Shown: positions 51,401-57,042 of the stretch, piece after piece
Layout of the letters: every line of letters starts with the position of its first letter
Numbering within the stretch: the stretch's first letter is position 1
DNA from: Stratiolaelaps scimitus
Lineage: Eukaryota > Arthropoda > Arachnida > Mesostigmata > Laelapidae
Length of the DNA stretch: 64,000 nucleotides
Reading direction: 5' to 3'
Assembly (NCBI GenBank): GCA_019614645.1
Contig: JABWDB010000004.1
Coordinates: 13,640,001-13,704,000, forward strand
Notes under the pieces: generated by a model
The model's database searches: none
Told to the model about the DNA's origin: nothing
Seen by the model: only the letters and a program-made list of their open reading frames with translations
Made by a program: the position numbers and the translations under genes

Positions 51401-52331
51401 CACCATCATTGCCTTCAGTTGTTCTTATGGGATCAGCTCAGTCCTCATTCATACTGTCCATTAGCTTATTGAGCCATTTACAACGGTGAATTATTACTCG
51501 TTACGAAATTAGCATCTTTGTAACCCCCAAAAGAATCTATCAGCAAACTGGTTTCGGAGACAAATTATAACATTTTGCTGGAACAAATGCTGACACAATT
51601 TAGTTGGCGGTAAACTATGAGGTGTTTATATAGCTAGTGCTAATGTAACTACGAATTAGCACTAGAGCTATAGAAACACCTCACTGTTTTACGGTTTACA
51701 AAATCGTCTGTCAGCGGCGTATGCTGTTCGAAGATCTATTCTCAATGCTCGTCTCACTGTTGTTGTTGTTGTTACTTCTGTTCGTGTGTCCTATCTGTAT
51801 AGCTGTCTTCGTTGCGCAAAGAGCTGGAGGACGCGATCGCTGAGAAGAATGATCTGTTAATGTCACGGGGTGCCGACTCGTCAGACGAGGAGGATGAAGA
51901 CGACGGCGGCGGCAGCCGCGAAGAGTCGACAGAAAGTACCTCGTCGGCATCAGAGCTCGACTGGCAGGTTCAGGAGCGTATCGAACGCTTCCGCGAAGAA
52001 CTTACGAGAATACACAACATCAACACGATTGGTAGGGTATCCCCAGCTGTGTTCGGTTGCGCGTTTACGGTTGCGGTTGAATTGAAATGCCAATGAAAAA
52101 AAGGCGCTTGTCCCTACGAATAACATTCGTGTTGCTGTTCACCTGTTTCAGAGCAACGCACCATACACGAGAAACAAATGGGCGAAGTTCGGGATAAATT
52201 GGAGCAGAAAATCATGATCTTGAAGAAACAACACGAAGAGGAACTACGCGAGTTTGATCAGCTTCTCAATGACGAACTTAACCGAGTCCATAAGAAGTAC
52301 CAGACTGAGTTACGTCGCTTACGCGAACAGG
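1495..52331 (+). CDS. FAM184A: FAM184-family coiled-coil protein, 14 coding exons, 3' incomplete
   Basis: Spliced coding region, join of 1495-1596, 4424-4549, 4753-4978, 5415-5643, 6078-6196, 6558-6703, 9454-9496, 43893-44459, 45561-45730, 46036-46162, 48642-48849, 49037-49187, 51803-52031 and 52152-52331. Every intron is GT..AG, and the phase carried out of each exon is the phase needed by the next, over 2623 nt (about 874 codons). The N-terminus (LQMSKRIAQMTQVIYSLNNK) aligns with my recollection of human FAM184A (LKMSKKIAQLTKVIYALNTK). Exon 9 (ISMLEATKTEQEIVINKL) resembles a later FAM184A block. Most of exons 2-3 and 9-14 is charged coiled coil. Exons 4-8 and part of 13 are low-complexity and probably disordered. 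There is no catalytic motif and no confident membrane segment. FAM184 proteins are poorly characterised, so I assign no biochemical role; a scaffold-like function is inference from the coiled coil. Human FAM184A is about 1,100 residues, so C-terminal exons are missing here. The paralogue (A or B) is not resolved. Confidence 0.8.
1597..4423 (+). other. Intron 1 of the FAM184-type gene
   Basis: About 2.8 kb between GTTTGT and an acceptor ending aacacag. No coding exon is supported. It contains an ACC/AAC-rich simple tract at about 2520-2560 and a TGC/CTG-rich tract around 2647-2677. The open frames here on both strands lack family features and look random. Confidence 0.6.
4424..4549 (+). CDS. 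FAM184A: FAM184-type gene, coding exon 2
   Basis: Forty-two codons, phase 0 at both ends, from acceptor aacacag to donor CAGAAG|GTTCGA. It encodes VIYSLNNKIEVQDLALHAIK and then a charged helix ending in SSRANQQK. This continues the FAM184 N-terminal coiled coil directly from exon 1 (human form from memory: VIYALNTKNDEHEAAIQALK). It is one of the two strongest pieces of evidence for the family assignment. Confidence 0.85.
4550..4752 (+). other. Intron 2
   Basis: About 200 bases, AT-rich, with weak polypyrimidine character before the 3' end. A second phase-preserving acceptor lies 30 bases downstream (gtcgcag ending at 4782), so the exact 3' boundary is uncertain. Confidence 0.5.
4753..4978 (+). 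CDS. FAM184A: FAM184-type gene, coding exon 3
   Basis: Seventy-five codons plus one base. The core IQLLEMHLAAERKKNECLQ and TRDIAMLFRELR is amphipathic coiled coil with a poly-Gln and poly-Ala turn between. It corresponds to the second helix of FAM184A (IQVLESSLEDH as I recall it). The donor is a consensus GTAAGT at 4979 and leaves phase 1. The last roughly 14 residues (from CLFSTN) are not helical and not family-like, so a shorter exon form is possible. No better phase-matching donor is visible. The start could be 4753 or 4783; both keep frame. Confidence 0.65.
4979..5414 (+). other. Intron 3
   Basis: 436 bases from consensus GTAAGT to acceptor ttgcttacag. There is a short TA tract at about 5385-5397 close to the acceptor. 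No other feature seen. Confidence 0.6.
5415..5643 (+). CDS. FAM184A: FAM184-type gene, coding exon 4
   Basis: Begins in phase 1 (the split codon gives Glu) with KKTDFEKKLDEFEHLHSEM, the continuation of the coiled coil. FAM184A has a comparable FEEKL segment after its REVEEI stretch. The rest, about 55 residues, is Ser/Thr/Asn and then Gln/Arg/Pro-rich and likely disordered. The donor TTTGA|GTGAGT at 5644 leaves phase 2. Another GT at a CAA|GTACAA inside the exon is possible but weaker. Confidence 0.75.
5644..6077 (+). other. Intron 4, with a 22-bp perfect palindrome
   Basis: 434 bases from GTGAGT to a pyrimidine-rich acceptor (ccttttgcag). Positions 5828-5849 read as a perfect 22-base palindrome (half-site ACTACAACTCG). 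Nothing coding. Confidence 0.6.
6078..6196 (+). CDS. FAM184A: FAM184-type gene, coding exon 5
   Basis: Starts in phase 2, completing a Glu codon, then LSEEMLAAYLKRRSSEVTNN followed by a Pro/Asp-containing loop (FPEDVDSLFKSG). A short helix followed by a likely linker. The acceptor is strong, and the donor TCAG|GTGATT leaves phase 1. I know no counterpart in vertebrate FAM184, so it is probably a lineage-specific linker. Confidence 0.7.
6197..6557 (+). other. Intron 5
   Basis: 361 bases from GTGATT to acceptor gcatttgcag. No repeats or other features recognised. Confidence 0.6.
6558..6703 (+). CDS. FAM184A: FAM184-type gene, coding exon 6
   Basis: Starts in phase 1 (Val), then SDLIARFSTRPEGPDEVHDT, a Pro/Ser/Thr-rich middle and LKDINIHRNNFQK, ending in phase 0 at donor CAGAAG|GTACGA. 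Mostly non-helical and probably disordered. Linkage to the gene rests on splice phase and order rather than on family similarity. Confidence 0.65.
6704..9453 (+). other. Intron 6, containing a Tc3-type transposase fragment
   Basis: About 2.75 kb. It holds a TA/CA tract at about 6855-6883 and a decayed Tc1/Tc3-like transposase start at 7087. No gene features are seen in 7360-9453. Confidence 0.55.
7087..7359 (+). pseudogene. Tc3-like (Tc1/mariner) transposase, N-terminal fragment
   Basis: An open frame of 90 codons starting MGHASSLTDAEKAVIPALH. The LTDAEK...AGKTQAAIAREIGRS segment is the paired-like helix-turn-helix that opens Tc3-type transposases. It is followed by a YLHSPSTYGTNKSKGHPRKI stretch and the start of a second helix-turn-helix (AMHIRRLALNSTISC). 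After about residue 78 the family pattern stops, and a stop codon follows at 7357. The DDE/DDD catalytic domain and a 3' terminal repeat are absent. It sits in intron 6 in the same orientation as the host gene and cannot encode an active enzyme. Confidence 0.75.
9454..9496 (+). CDS. FAM184A: FAM184-type gene, coding exon 7 (43-nt microexon)
   Basis: Bounded by a strong acceptor (tttcgttgcag) and a strong donor (AAAG|GTGAGT). It encodes GGHDPRGGELIKAK plus one base. It enters in phase 0, as exon 6 requires, and leaves in phase 1, as exon 8 requires. Without it, exons 6 and 8 would be out of frame. That phase argument and the quality of both splice sites are the evidence; 14 residues are too few for similarity. 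Other in-frame exons inside the long following intron cannot be excluded. Confidence 0.6.
9497..15062 (+). other. Intron 7, part 1: no gene recognised
   Basis: First 5.6 kb of the 34.4-kb intron. A CT tract lies at 11011-11028 inside a GC-richer block (about 10.85-12.5 kb) rich in CAG/GCC triplets and CT tracts (another at about 12629-12650). This resembles a promoter or 5'UTR environment, but no start exon could be supported. A 41-bp minisatellite lies at 14183-14308. A 189-codon open frame at 9844-10413 has no protein-like features. Confidence 0.5.
14183..14308. repeat. Minisatellite with 41-bp period
   Basis: Two identical adjacent 41-bp units start at 14201 and 14242, and a third diverging partial unit starts at 14283. 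Units are built from variants of TATCTGATATTT and TATCTGAGATTT, so the array probably arose from an older roughly 10-12 bp repeat. Confidence 0.8.
15063..15487. mobile_element. Non-autonomous Tc1/mariner-type MITE, complete, 425 bp
   Basis: The left end CAGGATGTTGGTAAAGTCAC and the reverse complement of the right end CAGGGTGTTCGGAAAGTCAC match at 17 of 20 positions, forming terminal inverted repeats. Both ends abut TA dinucleotides (15061-15062 and 15488-15489), the target duplication of Tc1/mariner elements. There is no transposase frame inside: a 100-codon minus-strand frame overlaps the left end but has no DDE motif. The CAGGGTGTTCGGAAAGTCAC-type terminus is, as I recall, common among arthropod mariner-class elements. 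Confidence 0.8.
15488..22737 (+). other. Intron 7, part 2: no gene recognised
   Basis: About 7.2 kb. Features are a TA tract at about 17804-17837 and a 10-G run at 20845-20854. Open frames around 20.1-20.9 kb on the minus strand (up to 138 codons) overlap one another in several frames and show no domain or plausible exon structure. Confidence 0.5.
22738..22848 (-). repeat. tRNA-derived SINE, truncated copy A
   Basis: Read on the minus strand, this matches the B-box region (reverse of ggaatcgaaccc), the TGCACATTTGCA motif and the 3' body of the SINE family seen at 23330-23513. The similarity ends abruptly after the B box, so the A-box half is missing or replaced. Confidence 0.6.
23330..23513 (-). 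repeat. tRNA-derived SINE, near-complete copy B
   Basis: On the minus strand it begins with an A-box-like TAGCCCGGTGGT, then a B box in GGGTTCGATCCCC, then TGCACATTTGCATTTAAA, then a body containing CGTGGACGTTAAAT and ending in AGTCAGCCCGAAAA. The order head-B box-body fits a tRNA-derived SINE transcribed by RNA polymerase III. Peptides such as GDRTRAATC that an ORF scan gives here are translation artefacts of the SINE. Confidence 0.75.
23514..25260 (+). other. Intron 7, part 3: non-coding, becoming CAG/ACC-triplet rich
   Basis: No gene recognised. From about 24.1 kb the sequence becomes GC-richer, with many GCTGCTGCT, ACAACAACG and CCACCACC runs on both strands, as often seen around promoters and 5'UTRs of arthropod genes. 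Many overlapping short open frames result from this low-complexity composition. Confidence 0.4.
25261..25815 (+). promoter_or_regulatory. Putative promoter/5'UTR of the transcript starting at 25816
   Basis: Inferred from position and composition. A GA-rich stretch (gagagagaaagagcgagcgag, around 25630-25665) lies upstream of a good start codon, with no strong splice acceptor directly before the ATG. GA tracts of this kind can bind GAGA-type factors in arthropods. A transcription start site cannot be placed. Confidence 0.3.
25816..25885 (+). CDS. Orphan first coding exon (MESYAYDYDSAK...), gene unknown
   Basis: The ATG is in a favourable context (ACGAAAATGG) and is followed by 23 codons, MESYAYDYDSAKVLQNFVVG then VYL, and a consensus donor CTCG|GTAAGT leaving phase 1. 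Third codon positions are mostly G or C, unlike the surroundings, which supports real coding. The peptide is an acidic, Tyr-rich N-terminus running into a hydrophobic helix, as in a short cytosolic tail before a first membrane segment. I do not recognise the family. Two continuations fit the phase: a candidate exon at 28611, which extends the hydrophobic helix, or FAM184 exon 8 at 43893. It may instead splice to something I have not found. Confidence 0.5.
25886..28610 (+). other. Intron following the orphan exon; simple repeats
   Basis: Non-coding. It contains a CT tract at about 26351-26378, a GAT/GATGAT cluster near 26150-26185, an AAT-rich patch near 26885-26912, an ACC run at about 27296-27316, and a TA-cored palindrome at 27830-27874. 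No exon recognised. Confidence 0.45.
28611..28810 (+). CDS. Tentative second exon of the orphan gene (hydrophobic, ends at stop)
   Basis: A pyrimidine-rich acceptor (ttttcctttaagcgcag) at 28610 opens a frame whose phase matches the donor at 25885. The split codon gives Gly, followed by LLLGGLLLACAVIVVDYNLK and, later, a second hydrophobic run (VESYIIWLCLLFMQ) before a basic tail and TAG at 28808. Joined to the first exon, the product would be 89 residues with a first membrane helix spanning the junction. Against it: A/T-rich third positions, an isolated open frame, and no recognised homologue. A donor-like GTATTC at 28773 could shorten it. Confidence 0.25.
28811..31254 (+). other. Intron 7, part 4: nothing recognised
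   Basis: About 2.4 kb with no exon, repeat family or RNA gene that I can support. A short A-rich patch occurs at about 30595-30606. Confidence 0.45.
31255..31380 (+). repeat. Unnamed interspersed repeat, copy 1
   Basis: The segment ATTGAATGGGCCCAC, then AGAATCCACCCTTCTGTAGG, then a GAGAGAGTACAGGTCGAGGAT stretch recurs at about 62768-62870 in the same order and spacing. Both copies run into a TA tract. In copy 1 the lead-in (TATTTATTGAACTTACCATA) is repeated, with small changes, just after the TA tract at about 31415-31445. No coding potential and no terminal repeats seen. Confidence 0.6.
31383..31413. repeat. (TA)n microsatellite
   Basis: About 31 bases of uninterrupted TA directly after repeat copy 1, flanked on the far side by a second partial copy of that repeat's lead-in sequence. 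Confidence 0.9.
31446..37539 (+). other. Intron 7, part 5: nothing coding recognised
   Basis: About 6 kb. It contains triplet-rich blocks near 32.8-33.15 kb and 36.7-37.0 kb (CTG/GCT, TAA and GTT runs), a CA/TA palindromic tract at 35041-35114, and several overlapping open frames. The longest, 198 codons at 33961-34557, is hydrophobic at its start but shows no domain and lies over a GTT/GTC-rich simple tract. Confidence 0.45.
35041..35114. repeat. Palindromic CA-TA-TG-TA microsatellite
   Basis: A CA run, a TA run, a TG run and a longer TA run follow one another. The CA and TG runs around the first TA core are complementary, so the stretch can fold on itself. Confidence 0.85.
37540..37665 (-). 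repeat. Degenerate tRNA-derived SINE fragment, copy C
   Basis: The minus strand shows decayed versions of the SINE body (reverse of gtccacggta..., attgcttcata, gcaaatgt) in the family's order. The tRNA-like head is not recognisable. It is an old 3' fragment. Confidence 0.4.
37666..39523 (+). other. Intron 7, part 6: nothing coding recognised
   Basis: About 1.9 kb. A TA tract lies at about 38109-38129 and an AAT run at about 38930-38950. A 19-bp direct repeat (ATTAAAAGCAGTCTGC / ATTAAAAGCAGTCCGC) occurs at about 39263-39302. Confidence 0.45.
39524..39755 (+). repeat. tRNA-derived SINE copy D with target-site duplications
   Basis: The element occupies about 39542-39736 on the + strand: an A-box-like TGACCTGGTGGT, a B box in GGGTTCGATCCCC, TTTGCATTTAAA, then CCGTGGACGTTAAATG and an end in CAGCCCGGCAAATTTATT. 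It is flanked by near-identical direct repeats, AGTACGGAATTGCTTAGG at 39524-39541 and AGTACAGAATTGCTTAAGG at 39737-39755. Such duplications mark LINE-mediated insertion and fix the unit length at about 195 bp. Confidence 0.85.
40017..40066. repeat. Perfect inverted repeat with TA core (hairpin)
   Basis: The left arm TCCAATTTATACTTA (40017-40031) is the exact reverse complement of the right arm TAAGTATAAATTGGA (40052-40066). The 20 bases between are nearly all TA, so the whole 50 bases can fold or extrude as a cruciform. Confidence 0.9.
41472..42405. repeat. Cluster of one GA and four CT microsatellites
   Basis: GA tract at 41472-41490 and CT tracts at about 41773-41790, 41975-42000, 42263-42303 and 42373-42405: five purine/pyrimidine mirror tracts within 0.95 kb. 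They lie 1.5-2.4 kb upstream of exon 8. Confidence 0.85.
43893..44459 (+). CDS. FAM184A: FAM184-type gene, coding exon 8 (largest; possible alternative start)
   Basis: The acceptor gctttcgcgtag gives phase 1, matching exon 7 (split codon Ala), followed immediately by ATG GGT at 43895. The exon adds 188 full codons: MGANGSTPRLRRKNSPGDG, a Lys/Asp/Ser-rich highly charged stretch, a Pro/Arg-rich part, then a more helical tail with TGAAAIVEKALALDNNLTRF. It is almost entirely predicted disorder by composition. The donor is CGAG|GTACCT, phase 1. The ATG has a Kozak-like context (GCCATGG), and Gly2 plus Ser6 fit an N-myristoylation start, so the exon may also serve as the first coding exon of a short isoform. 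The frame is also open upstream to an ATG at 43808. Confidence 0.75.
44460..45560 (+). other. Intron 8
   Basis: 1.1 kb from GTACCT to acceptor ctcaatcgcag. No coding or repeat features recognised. Confidence 0.6.
45561..45730 (+). CDS. FAM184A: FAM184-type gene, coding exon 9
   Basis: Starts in phase 1 (Asp), then KISMLEATKTEQEIVINKLQ and a further charged coiled coil ending in VRSVQR, phase 0 at donor AGG|GTAGGT. The I-ML-AT---QE--I--L pattern matches a block I recall in human FAM184A (IGMLQATQMTQEVTIKDL). This ties the 3' group of exons to the same family as exons 1-2 and argues against two unrelated genes. Confidence 0.85.
45731..46035 (+). other. Intron 9
   Basis: 305 bases from GTAGGT to a strong acceptor (ttttcgctgcag). 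It contains a short direct repeat of TTCGTCGTCTA at about 45818 and 45840. Otherwise unremarkable. Confidence 0.6.
46036..46162 (+). CDS. FAM184A: FAM184-type gene, coding exon 10
   Basis: Forty-two codons plus one base: ERDHEISTRDSRIRELEDEL, then EQYECKMEYLEHTQVHLQRSLL. A regular heptad-style coiled coil from phase 0 to phase 1, ending at consensus donor CTCG|GTAAGT. Confidence 0.85.
46163..48641 (+). other. Intron 10, with a SINE copy and a GC-rich block
   Basis: 2.5 kb from GTAAGT to acceptor catgtttccag. It contains SINE copy E (46470-46630, minus). The stretch from about 47.0 to 48.1 kb is GC-richer, with many open frames on both strands, none with a recognisable domain or consistent splice sites. 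Confidence 0.55.
46470..46630 (-). repeat. tRNA-derived SINE, copy E
   Basis: The minus strand has the head with GTGCATTCGTGTGCGCC, a B box in GGGTTCGATCCCC, TGCACATTTGCG, then CACCGTGGACGCTAAATG and a decayed end. Internal small deletions shorten it against copy D. No clear target duplication remains. It lies antisense within intron 10. Confidence 0.7.
48642..48849 (+). CDS. FAM184A: FAM184-type gene, coding exon 11
   Basis: Starts in phase 1 (split codon Ala), then SENKTPKLLEELQKISTDLA, ECRDELKEKSQRIHELANSV and ITKEAMIERLQNDLKAFKKE, ending AAQEMEKR plus two bases at consensus donor GTAAGT. Long uninterrupted coiled coil. Confidence 0.85.
48850..49036 (+). other. Intron 11, with a (TA)n tract
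   Basis: 187 bases, GTAAGT to acceptor ttcctgtttgcag. A TA microsatellite of about 25 bases at 48979-49003 takes up part of this short intron, about 35 bases from the acceptor. Confidence 0.7.
49037..49187 (+). CDS. FAM184A: FAM184-type gene, coding exon 12
   Basis: The first base completes a Phe codon from exon 11, then LLYTEEKERLMSQLQEETEE, YVKAAFAEKDCQLKELNEDW and QNKYDQLNEE, phase 0 at donor GAG|GTGCAT. Coiled coil. Confidence 0.85.
49188..51802 (+). other. Intron 12, containing a long hairpin
   Basis: 2.6 kb. A roughly 83-nt near-perfect inverted repeat lies at 51610-51692, 110 bases before exon 13. A GCA/AAC triplet run lies at about 50332-50362. No exon recognised. Confidence 0.55.
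51610..51692 (+). ncRNA. Candidate pre-miRNA-like hairpin in intron 12
   Basis: The left arm around GAGGTGTTTATATAGC then TAGTGCTAAT (51619-51644) pairs with the right arm ATTAGCACTAGAGCTATAGA then AACACCTC (51655-51682). There is one A/C mismatch and a two-base bulge, closed by a 10-base loop (51645-51654). Weaker pairing (GTAAAC with GTTTTAC) extends the stem outward. Length, loop size and the bulged near-perfect stem resemble a pre-miRNA on the host gene's sense strand. A small fold-back transposon remnant is the main alternative. I do not recognise the arm sequences as a known miRNA. Confidence 0.35.
51803..52031 (+). CDS. FAM184A: FAM184-type gene, coding exon 13 (acidic insert)
   Basis: Seventy-six codons plus one base, phase 0 to phase 1: LSSLRKELEDAIAEKNDLLM, then an acidic/serine stretch (SSDEEDEDDGGGSREESTES), then coiled coil again with WQVQERIERFREELTRIHNI. 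The acidic run interrupts the heptads and has several sites of the kind casein kinase 2 modifies (inference). The donor GTAGGG at 52032 is acceptable but not consensus. Confidence 0.85.
52032..52151 (+). other. Intron 13
   Basis: 120 bases, the shortest intron, GTAGGG to acceptor cacctgtttcag. Confidence 0.75.
52152..52331 (+). CDS. FAM184A: FAM184-type gene, coding exon 14 (last one seen)
   Basis: Starts in phase 1 (Glu), then QRTIHEKQMGEVRDKLEQKI, MILKKQHEEELREFDQLLND and ELNRVHKKYQTELRRLREQ, ending in phase 1 at donor CAGG|GTTAGT. Strong coiled coil. There is no stop codon, so the protein continues in an exon further downstream that I could not find in the remaining 11.7 kb. Confidence 0.85.
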
Positions 52332-53592
52332 GTTAGTGAGGGGTCGGTGTAAATTTATATATATATATATATATATATATGACATATGATAAGCTATCTT
52401 TCAACTCGATACACAGCATTGAATTGCTGTCACTAACGGTTATGGAGGTAGGAATAATATTGTTTGTGTTACTTCTCCTGGCACTAGCAGCCACGGAAAG
52501 TTGGATAGTTTTGTCGTATCTTGGATAGCAGCTGAGCTAAGACGTATTTCTTGTCAAGCCAATCTATTGGACTTTTTGCGTCATCGATTACATCATAGTT
52601 TCATATAGGGCACCTATCTCTAGATGTAGTCTCCGCGTCTATTTGTATTTTCGAAGAAAAACTTTAAGACGCAGGGTACGATGCGATGTTGGTTTGAAGA
52701 ACGCTGCTTATAGTATCCTGCATAGTATTGGATTTAACATTACAATGAAGTTGTCGCTTTTAGCAAAGAGACAACCAACTGTTCATCGAATGGGCAAAGT
52801 TTCAGAAAAGCACTCGCACCCCTCGACCCAAATTGTGGATCAGACTAGAGTATTATCTTAATGAGCAGCATAATATTGACCTATACTTTTATCTAGCAGG
52901 CAGTAGGCATAGTCATTCAGCGAGCTGCGCCTGAGGGCAGCTCACATAGCCACACCATATAGATATGTGTATCAGCCCAATAGGCTGAAGTGATATGACC
53001 TCACTTGGACTTCACGCACTTTGTGTATACATTGCTTAGAAGAATGAGGGACCAAGAACGTTAAGGGAGGTAGAGGCAGTCACATTCACACAACGAACCC
53101 AATAGTCATCCAGCCCGTTGCGTCCGCTCTGTGATGAAGGGATGGCCCAGCCGTCTTTCCGTCACCGAATATCGATGAGATAACGAACGAAATGTGGAGT
53201 AACCAAGAAGGCACAATAAAATCAAATGAATAGAGACGCTCCATCATCAAGGCTACGATTATGGCTAGAAGTGGTCGTGCCGATGCCACTAGAACTAATA
53301 TTCTTTTCCAAAATATCATATCGCCATCATGGAGCATTTTCAACGACGGTGTCGGGGAACGTGACCATATCATTTTTCGAAGAATACTGGATTTGATATT
53401 CGATTGAGAGCTAAATCGGGCATTGTCACCCCCCTATTAATTGGCATTGCAACATTTCTCTTCCGAACAACGAGAGCCACAACGTAAGTTTGCCATTCAG
53501 CCTGAACCGATATTGTTATATATATATATAAGCTGAGATGGGGAAGCTTTAATATGAAAGGGATTCGCACTTGCATACACAAAGCACACACA

Positions 53593-53635
<43 letters not shown>

Positions 53636-54971
53636 TGTATGCATTGGATGGCCTCGGAAGTTTCTCATCGGCCGTTGTTTGCTTACGTGCTTGGTCGGTT
53701 GTTCGGCGGAATTTCACATTGCGCGTAACTAATTCGTTACACGGAAGCGTCGTTATTTGAAGCTCGCGTTGGTCGTCCGTCTCCAAGCGTCGTCGCCTAT
53801 AGCAAGAGGCGCGCTCTTAATTAACCAGAATACAAGGAAACAAGTTCTCAAACAGAATTATTATTATTATTATTATGACTTGGTAGCACTAGTCAACGCA
53901 AGCTTGAAACCATCATCCTGCTAAGCTTTGCACTGCAGCGCACGTAGAACAATAAAGCCATCTTGGGGCAAGATGCAATTTATGTAGCTTAGGTCCGCCA
54001 CACAGAATATATATATATATATTATATATATATATAGTATATATATATACATATATAATACAATAATTATAGGATCAGTTGGGGACAGGGCGTATATATT
54101 TGAATCATTTTCCATTTAGCAGGCATTAATCGAACCGGAAGAGGGGTACGAAGTCCGTAAATGTCCCAAATCGATATTTTGTCGTCATATACAGTACAAG
54201 TTGTTTATTATTTGAGATTTATTTAGAGAAAAGCAACAGAAGACCGTCAATGACCTCAAGATCGATTAATTCGACGCGGGTTATAGATCATCAGTTGTCC
54301 CTTCCCCCAGATTGTTATGGCCATGATCGCATTTTGTCGTGAATAGTCAGTCTCCCTTTTCTTTTCTCTGCATTTTGTATTTCGACCAGCTAGTCTAAAT
54401 ATAAACGCGGCATCATGAAATTGTTTACTAAACAATCATTTTCCGACAACCAGTCATAGACGTTCAATTGCTTTTATTGCTAAGCAATTGATGCTTATTA
54501 ACACTAATCAGCCGACGAGTGCAGGCCTGAGGGGATTTGGACGTGCTCGTACGCTGGACTCGTCGAGGGGTGTGTCATTCCATACCCAGATAGAGGCATA
54601 GGGTACATGCGCGTGATCTGGTTGAAAAGGCAGGAAGCCGCGGGCTTTGGAGAAGAAAAACTGTTCCGATCGAATACGACAGCGAGATACGTACATATAT
54701 AAGAATACATAGAATTGCTAACATAGCTAGCTAACTCTGGTACATAGGGGAGAAGGGTTGCCTCAATGGCCCGAGCTGTTCAGACTGCCAGTCCAGACTG
54801 AACAATAAAATGGTTTTTAACGCGGCTCTATTCGCTTTTTTTCTTTCTCTCTTTTCTTCTTCTTCTACTTCATGGTTTTCTTCGCGGGCGACGTTCGTGG
54901 TCATGATCAAGAAGATTTTCACTGGTCGTGATCTTGATCGGTCATGAAATCATTCAGCCTGTATCCATCAG

Positions 54972-55189
54972 CTAACGCTGTGAGAGTCTAAACAGCCCAT
55001 GCTCGTGGCGCCCAGGAGGCGACGCTTGGTGCTGAGGAAAATCTAGGCGGGGGTGACTCTTGCGAGCCTTATGATGCTTTATGGCAGCTGGTGATGGCGA
55101 CAATGCCGATGGCGAGGTGACGCTTGGGTGCTGGCCATGCATCGCGTTGCTGCTGCTACTCCTGCTGTTGATCGTGGCGTGAGCGCTTT
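54972..55189 (-). CDS. Weak candidate terminal exon on the minus strand
   Basis: Minus-strand open segment beginning after a possible acceptor (ttcattttccaaag) and ending at a stop at 54972. It encodes about 70 residues rich in Ser, Pro, His and Ala (for example QHPSVTSPSALSPSPAAIKH). Third codon positions are G/C-rich relative to the flanks, the main reason to list it. I do not recognise it, and no upstream exon is placed. It may be low-complexity chance. Confidence 0.2.
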
Positions 55190-57042
55190 CTTTGGAAAAT
55201 GAACAGACGGACGAAGCTATGGGGGCCTTGCCCACCACGGTAACGAGTCAGGGATCCCCAGACCGTATGAGAGCATTGCGGGTTCTTATCCTTGAACCCC
55301 TTACGTGTGTACGGAGCTGAGGTGGAGGGAGATGAGGTGGCCAAAAACGTGTGAAAATAATGCCTACCATGTGCGCCACACAAACACTAAGAGCAACTCG
55401 CAACGGTTAGCATTGTCGGCCAGAAAAGGCGAAAAAAAAAAGTATATCAAGCTATCTATGACCCGATGTTAAGCAAAAAGTTGTGGTCGCCGAAGAGGCA
55501 GGGACAATTCTATGGACGATGGATTTAAGTAAGCTGGGTTAGATATCATAGAATATATGCAGAGCCGATCAGCGCGTCTTGTGACGAACAATGGTCGAGG
55601 CTGTGAGGCCAACTCGATCAGTGCCTTATGAATGGTGCTGATGCCGAGAGTGTGAATTAGCACTGACCAGCTAATCGACAGGTTTATTTATTTGAAAGAA
55701 CTATACCGATTCTTGATAGATATGCGCCACATCGTCTAGTAGAGAATGGCGAACTTTTTGTGGCTTCTAGTGAGTGTCCGAAGCACTCGATACATTGACG
55801 AAATGCGTTTATTTAATATAGTAGAAGTATTTTGAAGATTATCTAAAAGGAGTACAACTTTCTCAAAGATTATTTCAATTTGTAAAACTTTGTGGACTTA
55901 TTTTTTATTATTTTGGCTTTGTTTGGGGAATTAATAATTTGATGGCCCGACTAAGCGTTGTCAAACCGATATATTCACCAGGTCACGTCAGAAGCGATTT
56001 TGGCGTGACGTTTGATTTTCTGTAGCTCAACGGAGGTGTGATCACAGGCTGAGCTAATTCTCAGCTCTGCATTAACAATCATATATCATTCCATTACAAG
56101 GTTATCTATTTCAGTCCAATGTATAATTATTTAAAGGGTGCGCCATCTTATCTATTATATATATATATGGATAAGTTTGCTCATGTTCGTGATAATAATT
56201 GACCTTATTATCGGCCTACGTTTTTTCGCTAGTGATTCTGATACGTTCTCATAATCATAGCTAAATTTCACGCCCGGATGAACGAAGAACTCGTGATAAC
56301 AACTACAACGTTGTTCTCTTGACACCGTTTAATCGTCGTAGTCAGTTAACACGTAACGAGAAGTGTGGTCTGTCGAGCATAAATCTCTCATACTAGTCAC
56401 CTACCTTTAGACGGCATTCGGTCATCTTATCAACTAGACGTTCGAAAACATACTCATGTAAAACGGATGTTACGCGAGCTGTTTTCAAATAGCTAGCAGC
56501 ATCGACAGCAACAAGTTGACAAAGCTGAAGGATAATGGTTGATATAGATAGCATGCGTCCGTACAGCGCTGCTATCTGCTGTCTGTCTTGAATCCTGTAT
56601 GCGTGTCAGGGCATGGTGAGAGAGCATCCGTCATCTCCGTCAAAATATGCCCAGTTGCAGTAAACACCTTTACCGCCTAGATTCAAATTCCAGCATAAAT
56701 ATGTAGATAGGCTGAATGTGGTATGTTGTGGCCGAACGGTAAAGAACGACAGACGCGACCGATGGCAACTTCAGTAGAAAAGGAAAGCTACCAAGGGGGT
56801 GAAAGCAGAATATATAAAATCGGTATTGGTTTGTGCCAAGAAGAAACGTTTGAGTTTCCTGCTGATTTGATTACTGATGTTTGCATGCGACCAGCCGATT
56901 TGTCAGGAACCGATTCGAGTGACCGTTGCATTGGGACTCGAATCTTTGATCACTGGCGTTCTTTTTTGTTGCAGCGGTAAACGACAAGTAACTGGGTGTG
57001 CTTGTGTTTTCTCACCAACAATACAGAAGAATCACTTCTAAA

